Assembly (NCBI RefSeq): GCF_963675165.1 | Contig: NC_087381.1 | Coordinates: forward strand, 6,573,378 to 6,637,377 | Direction: 5' to 3' | DNA length: 64,000 bases | Origin: Halichondria panicea | Lineage: Eukaryota; Porifera; Demospongiae; Suberitida; Halichondriidae | Shown: in pieces, positions 56,801 through 64,000 of the stretch | Position numbering within the stretch: the stretch's first letter is position 1 | Layout: every line of letters starts with the position of its first letter | Translations under genes and position numbers: made by a program | Notes under the pieces: model-generated | The model's input: only the letters and a program-made list of their open reading frames with translations | What the model was told of the DNA's origin: nothing | Databases searched by the model: none

Positions 56801-59800
56801 ACTTACCTTGGCTTGCAATGGTTGGATTTGCAAATTTGTTCTCGAGTTTATGCCTAGTTTTGCTTACTTGGAATGCCATTGCAGCCTTTTCAGAAGAGTC
56901 CATAGCAAAATTTTTTCACTTATAGTGTTGCTACTCTACTTAGTAGTTAGCTCTGCACTAGAATGCTAGCTATTGGTAGCTGCAGAGTGAAAAGAGAGCT
57001 GCAAGGCTCTGCTGACTTGCCATCAGCTGACTTGCCATCAGACTTGAACTTTTGGCATCAATCATTTTTAACAACAATCATGTCGATCATTACCCACTAT
57101 TTGAGACTGAGTTTCCTGCATGCAGCAACATTTTCATCATGATAAAATCAATGTGTGTATAAAAGCTAGCTATATGTTATGTAGCTTTGGCACCTCCACC
57201 GAGGCATCAGCACCTGCGGTGCCTTCATCTTAGATTGCAATTAATGGATTTACAAAATCTAAAATAAGCTCAAAGGAGGCTAGAACCACAGCTTGACCTA
57301 GCTAATTAAAGTCACTAATTCCAAATTTCTTTTGCAGTGTCTGTCTTATTTTGCAGGAGGGGTCAATTTTTATTTTTGCAAATTTTGCTCAGAAGTATGC
57401 AGAGATACAATCAATTAAAACTCTCAATATTATGAGCAGCTTGTTCTCGAGGTCACCGCACAAGAGCAGCATGCACTTACATGTTTATAGTAGTCCTGCC
57501 ACTTAAGCTAATAATAAAACTGATTCCAGGAAACTAGAGTGATGATACAGCTACACTCTAGTTTCCTGGGAAACAGTATAATTATTATTATTAGCTTATA
57601 GTGGAAGCAATAGGCACACACTAGAATGCTGGCTACTAAACATGCAAGGGCGTGCATGCATTCAGTTGTTCTTGTGAGTGTGTTTACAGGGAGTCATAGC
57701 ATTCTGCATGTGTTTGAGCATAACATTGATTGTTGTTAGCCAATGAATATAGTGCATGGATCAACGCAGGAGTACATGAATAGGAGTAAGCAACTACTAT
57801 GTACACCATATAAATTGGTTATTATCTCACTACGTCACAAACACATGTAGTAGTGTAAACTGTGGTTACTTTGTGTACACATGACCATGTATGGCTGCAT
57901 GGTAGCTCACTTAGAAATTGTCAACAAGAGTGCAAGTGCATGTGCAGGCTAGGCTGAAACTATATACAAGACTTAGAGAATAGCATAGATCTAGATCTAC
58001 TCAGCTAATATCATCTAGAGAATGCTTAACCTTAGAAAAAGACGGAATTGGCTGTTCACCATGAAATTGGTAACTAATCTTTGCTGAATAACATGTTTGA
58101 TGCAATGCAAAGCAGTTTAATAGCATTGTGTGTGGTGCCGGGTTACCGTTTATAGAGAGAACTAAACTAGAGGTGTGACAAGCTGCTAAAGTTGCTCATC
58201 TCTTACTCATGGAATATTGCAAGTTGTGTGTCTGAGGAAACAACGTCAACCTTGAGAGACACAGCAGTAACAAGGGATGCCCATGCACTAAAGGTAGGAG
58301 TTTCTTCATAGTCTGAGTCGATTACTTGTGAGTCTTTGGAGAGCTTTTATTTCTACCCCAGATGCAATGCAACGTAGGAAATCGTACCCACTGAATTTGA
58401 AAATTTTAAAGTATGCATCTTTATGTAAAATTGTTTGTATTGATTGCACAGGCAGTCTGCAAGCTTCACCAAGCCATCATCCTGTTCCTTAGAGATTATA
58501 TTAAAAACCTGTTTTCTCTCAGGGTACATCTCTAGTTGTGGTAGCTTCTCTACTTCTTCAGTTAATTTTCTCACCAATGCTAGATTATTTATTCAGTAGC
58601 AAGCTTTTGGCAACTTCTATCACAGTTGCTTTGCTTGTGTTCATGTTTCTTTGCTTTTCTTCATTTTGTGCAAGAGCTAGCCACCTGGATAGTGTGCTTG
58701 CACAATGCATGTAATTAACCACACTGTTTTGATTGTGGTTGTAGGCCACTTGAGATGTGGGCGTTTTACACATGTAGTATGACGTGGCATGACCCAGTGA
58801 GATAACAACACCTTTGTATGGGCTGTATAGTAGTTGCTTACTCCTATTCATGTACTCCTGATCAACGTTATTACCTTACGGGCCTTGTGTGATAATGATC
58901 AAGATTACTGCATATTTTCCACTCCTTATTATAGGTGCCTGTCCTGACCTACCTGATTTCTCTGGTGGATCCATCTCATACGACTTTGAGTTTTTCTCAG
59001 AGATTAATGGTCGACCATACGGAACAGTTGCCACGTACATGTGTGATGCTGGAAGTATAACGGGAGAACCTACAAGAACTTGTGAAAATGGAGTGTGGTC
59101 AGGAAGTGAACCAAGCTGTGGGGCGGCAAGTAAGTAGACCCATGCACTGTCAGTATAGTTTGGCATCCTATACATGATCGTAATTTACTGCCATTATACT
59201 ATGAAGGAATGATGACTTTGCTTCCCTGCAGATCCGGTTGTGATTATGTTCAGTAGGGCCACGATCTCATTCAGTGAGAGTGATGGACAAGGCTTTGTGG
59301 AGATAGTGGCAAACATGGCTCCCACTCAAGATGTTGACTTCATAGTCACCGGAGGTAAGTAGCTCATAGTGTGAATTGTGTCAGTGTACAATTATTATAA
59401 TGAGCATTTTCATGCTTTTAAGAGCTATAATTTAAAGCCTCTTGCACATTTATTACTTGATACACTAATCGTTATTGCAGGCCCCAGCACTCAAGACTTT
59501 GTGGTTGTGTCGGCAGCTGGTCTTCCTGGTCGGTTCACACTCTCTGCCGGGCAGACGTCCGTCCGAGTGCCGTTCAACATCAATAACGATGAGGTTGGTC
59601 CGGAGGATCTGGAGACGTATTTGGCATTTCTCTCCCTCACCTCTGAGGCTATGGCCGCTGGACACTCTTTAGGAGCTCTAACTCAAGCCACCGTGTCAGT
59701 CACGGACGATGACGGTATATCTATCTATACACTATAAATATATACTTACCTTGGCTTGCAATGGTTGGATTTGCAAATTTGTTCTCGAGTTTATGCCTAG

Positions 59801-61715
59801 TTTTGCTTACTTGGAATGCCATTGCAGCCTTGTCCATAGCAAAATGTTTTCACCTAGTGTTGCTACTCTACTTAGTAGTTAGCTCTGCACTAGAATGCTA
59901 GCTATTGGTAGCTGCAGAGTGAAAAGAGAGCTGCAAGGCTCTGCTGACTTGCCATCAGACTTGAACTTTTGGCATCAATCATTTTTAACAACAATCATGT
60001 CGATCATTACCCACTATTTAAGACTGAGTTTCCTGCATGCAGCAACATTTTCATCATGATAAAATCAATGTGTGTATAAAAGCTAGCTATATGTTATGTA
60101 GCTTTGGCACCTCCACCGAGGCATCAGCACCTGCAGTGCTTTCATCTTAGATTGCAATTAATGGATTTACGAAATCTAAAATAAGCTCAAAGGAGGCTAG
60201 AACCACAGCTTGACCTAGCTAATTAAAGTCACTAATTCCAAATTTCTTTTGCAGTGTCTGTCTTATTTTGCAGGAGGGGTCAATTTTTATTATCGCCAAT
60301 TTTGCTTAGAAGCATGCAGAGATACAACTCTCAATATTATGAGCAGCTTGTTCTCGAGGTCACCGCACAGCTGACTTGTTATTTGTATACTTGTTATTTG
60401 TATCTCTGTTTCTGAGCAAAATAATTGACAAAAATAAAATTTGACCCCCCTGAAAGTAACGTATTAAACTTACAGACACTAAAAGCTAGGCTTGAAGTAT
60501 AGTCTGCAAGAAATTAAAGTTTGGATTAGTGACCTTAATTAGCTATGGTCAAGTATAGTTCCAGCCTCCTCCGATCTAGCAAGTAACTTAAGCTATTCCA
60601 CTTATGAGGTGCTGTTTGTGCATCGTGTCAATTTGAAAGCATTAATTTGTAAAAACTGCATGTTAATTAATGAATACTGTTCACTGTATATCAGTCTCCC
60701 GATTTACAAATATCGGGCTCACGTTTTAATAAATTATTGGCCTCTCTCTAAATTTTAATTATTTATTATTCATTTAGTAACATACGCATTAACCTCTAAT
60801 GTTCTCACATGCAGCTTTGTGTAATGATCTTCCACCACTCGCTAATGGAATGATCATCTACAATGTGTCTGAAGGACCACAGAGAACAGTTGCTACGTAC
60901 ACCTGTGATGAAGGGTTCCAGCTCCTAGGAGATGAGATAAGGACCTGTGAAGATGGAGTGTGGGCGGAAGCTAGTCCTCTTCAGTGTGCACAAGAAGGTG
61001 TGCTGCGATACGTGAACATTATAGCTCTCTATATAATAGCATCACAGTGGGCATGTATATTGTACATCTGCCAGGAAATGGCTACATAATTATATGTGGA
61101 TGTTACTAGCTCAAAACAGGACTTAAAACCATTTATACATTTATTGCAGCTGCTCCTTCACTACTGAGTGTAGGTGCTGTGATTGGCATTGTGATTGGAT
61201 CATTGGCTCTTCTATTGGTGGCCATAATTTTGCTGATTGCTCTGAGATATCGGAAATATAAATCAAAGGCTTTGGGTATCAATGAAAGCAGCCCACCATC
61301 AGATTTGTGAGTTTATCAGTTCATTGGCATACAATTGTAGTACTTATTGCTGGTGCTTTGACTGTATACTTAGTAAAATTTCCCCCCTCACCTTGCATGC
61401 AGGAGGCCTGATGTTGCTGATAAGCTTCCTGACCATGTCTATGATTATATAAGTGTATTTCAAGAGAGGAATTTAGAAACTTCCACTGGAAACCCTAAAC
61501 CCTCCACAGCAGGGGGCGGTGCTTCAGAGGTGCAGTTTGAACTAACACCTTGTGAGGCTTATGGGCCTGGAAACCCTCAACCCTCCACGGTGCAGTTTGA
61601 ACTAACACCTTGTGAGGCTTATGGGTCTGGAAATCCTCAACCCTCTACAGCAGGGAACGGTGCTTCAGAGGTGCAGTTTGAACTAACACCCTGTGAGGCT
61701 TATATGGGTCTGTAA
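48627..61715 (+). CDS. Membrane receptor: signal peptide, IgGFc-binding, Calx-beta, sushi, TM
   Basis: Thirteen exons with GT/AG borders: 48627-48720, 52736-54268, 54333-54470, 54553-54783, 55992-56186, 56289-56411, 56538-56771, 58935-59129, 59232-59354, 59481-59714, 60815-60997, 61150-61306, 61403-61715. All introns are phase 1 except the last (phase 2), and the total of 3753 bases closes in frame (1250 residues). Order: signal peptide (1-23), IgGFc-binding-type domain (32-542), Calx-beta (543-665), sushi with four Cys (666-730), Calx-beta (731-849), sushi, Calx-beta, sushi (1034-1094), a helix GAVIGIVIGSLALLLVAIIL, RYRKYKSK stop-transfer, then a tail with VYDYISVF and three VQFELTPCEAYG repeats. 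Calx-beta folds bind calcium and sushi modules bind proteins, so a surface adhesion or recognition receptor is inferred. The choice of first exon is uncertain: the nearer one at 52246 is out of phase. Confidence 0.75.
49700..51096. mobile_element. Element with GTCATAAAATTTTAGGCCCC ends
   Basis: Inverted ends, flanked by ACCGGT at 49694-49699 and 51097-51102. The duplicated locus (near 38425) reads TAGTACTGGTACTA with no element. Either a 6-bp duplication, or a TA-inserting element with ends CCGGTG whose removal left CTGG between two TA. Contains a (GT)n run. Lies in the first intron of the receptor gene. Confidence 0.65.
50807..50890. repeat. (TG)42 microsatellite
   Basis: An uninterrupted TG run of 84 bases. 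The frames across it, encoding poly His-Thr or Cys-Val, are artefacts of the repeat. Confidence 0.95.
51957..52136 (+). promoter_or_regulatory. Conserved block upstream of first exon, copy 3
   Basis: Third copy of the block at 36551-36706, about 110 bases before the ATG at 52246. Candidate promoter by conservation and position. Confidence 0.4.
52246..52344 (+). CDS. Alternative signal-peptide exon, phase 0
   Basis: Encodes MASSQSMCCMFLLSVLLHIS, then ELIPPWIA and a GTAAGT donor. Like 39562-39660 it has five extra bases and ends in phase 0, whereas the exon at 52736 needs phase 1. It is only about 390 bases upstream of that exon and has the conserved upstream block, so it is the natural promoter-proximal exon by position but would frameshift if used. 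Confidence 0.5.
52389..52662. mobile_element. TTAGACACT-ended repeat, copy C
   Basis: Starts TTAGACACTTTTTTGGAGG and ends GGTCTAA. It is uninterrupted and shows the empty sites for the insertions in copies A and B. Confidence 0.6.
55109..55664. repeat. Long near-perfect inverted repeat in an intron
   Basis: Arms 55109-55332 and 55441-55664 (about 220 bases each) are almost exact complements, starting TTACTACTCAGGTATATT. It lies in the intron before the first sushi exon. Probably a MITE; a clear duplication is not visible. A transcript through it would fold into a long hairpin. Confidence 0.75.
55720..57476 (+). repeat. Tandem duplication unit 1 (sushi plus Calx-beta exons)
   Basis: Corresponds to 57545-57776 plus 58861-60368. 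Exons and introns are nearly identical; the 234-base exon at 56538-56771 shows no difference from 59481-59714 by eye. It includes an R1 repeat at 56808-57228. Confidence 0.75.
57545..60368 (+). repeat. Tandem duplication unit 2, with later insertion
   Basis: Second copy of the sushi/Calx-beta exon block, split by the element at 57777-58860, which is absent from unit 1. The R1 copy at 59750-60145 is shared with unit 1, so R1 pre-dates the duplication. Confidence 0.75.
57777..58860. mobile_element. Element with CAGGAGTACATGAATAGG ends, 7-bp flanks
   Basis: Inverted ends of about 33 bases; ATCAACG precedes and follows it. Unit 1 of the duplication has the undivided site (ATCGACG at about 55928). 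Minus-strand frames at 58353-58577 and 58585-58851 are adjacent but in different frames and without a recognised motif; they may be transposase remains. Confidence 0.65.
61513..61715 (+). repeat. Coding repeats in the cytoplasmic tail
   Basis: Three copies of a unit encoding VQFELTPCEAYG, separated by GNPQPST and GASE linkers, at the 3' end of the receptor gene. Unit lengths (about 60-84 bases) keep the frame. Confidence 0.8.
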
Positions 61716-62383
61716 CTGTCCCCATGTACGATGATAGTTACTGAACACATGTACGATGATAGTTACTGAACACAGGATACTGAACAGATAGTTGTATATT
61801 TCTTCTTGAAAATCTACGGTGTGCCACGCAAGTAATGTATATAGTTTATAACGTGCTCAGTTTGTATTCAGTTTACTGGTTATTGGTTTTCAAAGAGTGA
61901 TCGAGACAGTCATGCATTTTGTGTGTTGCAATATTCACACTAAAAATGCTCTCATATATATATATATATATAGACAACAAAAACTCAGCTGCATGATTGA
62001 GCACTTAGCTAATTTTGTAGTATTAGAGGTCTTGTTGGAGTCTTCCATGCAGAACTAAGTTAGTCATGTTGGGAAATGTTTATTCTCAATGCCAATTGAT
62101 TCAGAAGTTCATCTGGTTAGTTGTGATATTTGTGATTATAGATTTTGTACACTTGACTGTCTGTTGGCTGCCCCTTTTGTTAAGGGGGTGTCTGCATCAA
62201 CTTTCATGAGATCAACTCCTACGTATAATAATTATTATATACGATATCAATTCTTCTTTGCATTCCGGAAAAAATGGAGTTATCTGTTTGAATAATTATA
62301 TAACCCCAATGAAAAGAACAGATTTGTAGGGACTGCCACCTATACACGTGCAAAGGTATTATTATGCATGTTTGGGTAGCCTC
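61716..62383. other. 3' flank of the receptor gene
   Basis: A 26-base unit GTACGATGATAGTTACTGAACACA is doubled at 61725-61777. A TATA run lies at 61955-61972. No canonical AATAAA is seen close to the stop, and no gene. Confidence 0.4.
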
Positions 62384-62460
62384 TAGCCTCGATCCCAGGT
62401 CGAGTTTTTGTTTTTATAACGGTTAGGCGAACAACTAGGCCTGGTACTAGTTGTCTGCGC
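62384..62460. mobile_element. Single end of the TAGCCTC family
   Basis: TAGCCTCGATCCCAGGTCG followed by the usual GCGCATGC word. The partner end is not found before the window ends. Confidence 0.5.
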
Positions 62461-62465
62461 ATGCA

Positions 62466-62717
62466 TCAAATATTCGTTGTATTTGTGGTCAACAAAAATA
62501 TTTCATTAACCAATAATTGCATAGAAAATTCACAGAGTGCAGTTTCATTAGCACGTGCTTCCTGACGACGTTCTCTGGCCCGATCCGACCGCATTGGCAA
62601 TGTCTGATCTCTCGTTACATTATCTTGTCGTGCCTGTCGACGGTCCCTAGCCCTGGCCTGGTCTGGATATAGAGCACTACACTTTCTCGATGTAGGGAGC
62701 GCCGTTGCCTTCACCAC
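62466..62717 (-). CDS. Arg-rich frame, possibly transposon-encoded
   Basis: 83 codons with two imperfect units of RARDRRQARQDN type. Arg/Gln/Ala-rich repeats of this kind often lie at the start of proteins encoded by large transposons. It is just inside the TAGCCTC end. No family identified; could be a decayed exon. Confidence 0.3.
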   Translation of the reverse strand: MVKATALPTSRKCSALYPDQARARDRRQARQDNVTRDQTLPMRSDRARERRQEARANETALCEFSMQLLVNEIFLLTTNTTNI

Positions 62718-63111
62718 TGTTGACCTGTATCACTTACAATTTCATCCATAGTAGACTACCAGTGTACTTGTCGCTGATTTAGTATCTGCTTTACTATATG
62801 GGAGTCTGCTTAACTTGCAAAGTATATACTGCAGCGAGCGATCGTCACGCTCTTTGCTCTGAAATGCAAATGCAGCGATCGTCATGCTAAAAAGAAAAGC
62901 TTCAAGCAACAGACAGACAGACAGATATCCGGTTGCTGAGCTTTTCTCTACAGTACTCGAAACTATGTGACTCGCCCCAATGAGTTGCTATGGAGCACAT
63001 GCAGGAATTGGAAGCTACCCAAGGTCAATCGCTCCACCATATATAGTTAGCTTGGTTGTATGTCAGCATATACTGTTGGAGAGAACTACACTGCTATTAT
63101 AAACCAATTGC

Positions 63112-63497
63112 TCAACCAACACCATGCACCTCCGTTGCTTTCAGTTCACTTTTTTGAGATGATCGCACTTCCTGAGTTAACATTAATCGCTCCATTGTTC
63201 CTATCTGCTCTGTTATTGCTCCATCGTGATTGTTACTTAGCATACTGTCTAAGGTAATCAAACTGCCTGAGTCAACATTAATTGCTCCACCCTCACCAGC
63301 TCTGTTATTTGTCAGCGTACTGCCGGAGATAGACACACTGCCTGAGTTAACATGAATTAATCCACCAAACTGAAGAGCTTTGTTATTTGTGAAGGTACAC
63401 CGAGTGATCACTACAGTATCAGATACCACTTTTTCAGCTCCTCCGCTCAGGGCACTAGTATAGTTGAAAGCTAGCCATTGTGAGAAGTGTGAGTTGA
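63112..63497 (-). pseudogene. Right-handed beta-helix (PMP-like repeat) exon fragment
   Basis: Reading from about 63497 down, the frame is open through NSHFSQWLAFNYTSALSGG, then ITRCTFTNNKALQFGG and ISGSTLTNNRAGEGGAI. This is the repeating xxxFTNNxAxxxGGA pattern of polymorphic-outer-membrane-type beta-helix repeats, found in surface proteins of many organisms. Near 63200 the repeat pattern continues in another frame (NNGAINVNSGSAII), so a one-base shift has occurred, and the frame closes by 63112. Probably a decayed or partial gene whose other exons lie beyond the window or are lost. Confidence 0.5.
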
Positions 63498-63519
63498 TGT
63501 GAGGGTGGTGTGGTGTTTC

Positions 63520-63578
63520 CTATATACATGCAGTGTAGATCTATATACATGCAGTGCAGATCTATATACACAGTGCTT
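63520..63578. repeat. 21-bp tandem repeat
   Basis: About three units of TATATACATGCAGTGTAGATC. The minus-strand frame across it (encoding repeated His-Val-Tyr-Arg-Ser) is a by-product. Confidence 0.75.
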
Positions 63579-64000
63579 CTGTTTCCTGGTACATCTACAG
63601 TGTATGTAGTCAGAAGTGATTGTTGCTATAATAGATCTGCTGTAGTGATTTTTGTGCTGGCTTGCTTTTGTTTCATAACGACATTTGTGTGACTTGATTT
63701 CATGATGCTTATATATATATGGCCGGTGTAATTGTACAAACGTTTGCTTCACAAAGACTGAAGTTTTACACTAGTATAGTACAGGAACTCGTCCATATCG
63801 ACAGTACATAGACTATTTCTTCAGTTTACGAAACAATAAACCACATCGAACATTGTGACTGACATGAGCATGAATCGGACAGTAGGAAATGTAGCAACAC
63901 TGCTACACTGTAGCACAGCTCTTTTGTGTGCTCCAAAGATCCCATGTTACCACTGTGTTAGATCGAATGCCAGGCAAACGTTAATTAATAGCACATGAAA
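63579..64000. other. Right edge without supported gene
   Basis: No frame with exon borders or motifs seen. Confidence 0.4.

Noticed and set aside
62089-62295. 68-codon frame with Cys pairs suggesting a zinc finger
   Set aside because: The Cys spacing is not regular, there is no exon border and the tail is AT-rich chance coding.
1-64000. tRNA, rRNA or CRISPR features
   Set aside because: No cloverleaf with A/B boxes, no conserved rRNA words, and tandem repeats lack regular spacers. A tRNA scan would be decisive.

Overview
The window is AT-rich eukaryotic DNA. Genes are split into exons with GT/AG borders, domain exons are bounded mostly by phase-1 introns, and remnants of many cut-and-paste DNA transposon families fill the gaps. 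Tandem ankyrin/Roc-COR/death-domain genes, together with a receptor carrying IgGFc-binding, Calx-beta and sushi domains, point to an early-branching animal. A demosponge is the most likely source. That is inference from gene content, because no species marker was seen. No rRNA, tRNA, CRISPR or prokaryotic operon structure was found.

Layout. 1-7.9 kb: transposon remnants, a broken ankyrin exon (3.9-4.15 kb) and a Crypton-like tyrosine recombinase pseudogene (minus strand). 7.95-12.0 kb: a complete-looking plus-strand gene for an ankyrin-Roc-COR-death-death protein (about 1014 residues). 12.5-16.4 kb: a piggyBac-like element, then two more death-domain gene fragments, the second with a 2-base frameshift. 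16.4-24.7 kb: a promoter-bearing repeat, a putative membrane-protein reading frame, a fused death-domain pseudogene and several elements with exact 9-bp target duplications. 24.7-34.7 kb: the 3' end of an ankyrin/death-domain gene, then an array of one-repeat ankyrin exons leading into a second Roc-COR-death gene. That second gene carries a 225-bp TA-flanked MITE inside its coding exon. 35-36.2 kb: decayed death-domain exons. 36.8-42.9 kb: a truncated copy of a secreted/membrane receptor gene, invaded by a Tigger/pogo element. 43-48 kb: repeats, a large hairpin element and a truncated Mutator-like fragment. 48.6-61.7 kb: a receptor gene whose 13-exon model stays in frame throughout (about 1250 residues: signal peptide, IgGFc-binding domain, three Calx-beta units, three sushi domains, one transmembrane helix, repeated cytoplasmic tail). 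62-64 kb: a transposon end and a degenerate beta-helix exon.

How it fits together. Two local gene families dominate and both grow by tandem duplication: intracellular ankyrin/Roc-COR/death-domain switches (resembling animal DAPK1 without its kinase) and a cell-surface receptor with adhesion or recognition modules. Such repertoires suit self/non-self recognition or cell-death signalling, but that role is inferred. Because the duplicated blocks supply empty sites, many transposon insertions here can be placed to the base, with target duplications of 9, 7, 6, 5 or 2 bp.
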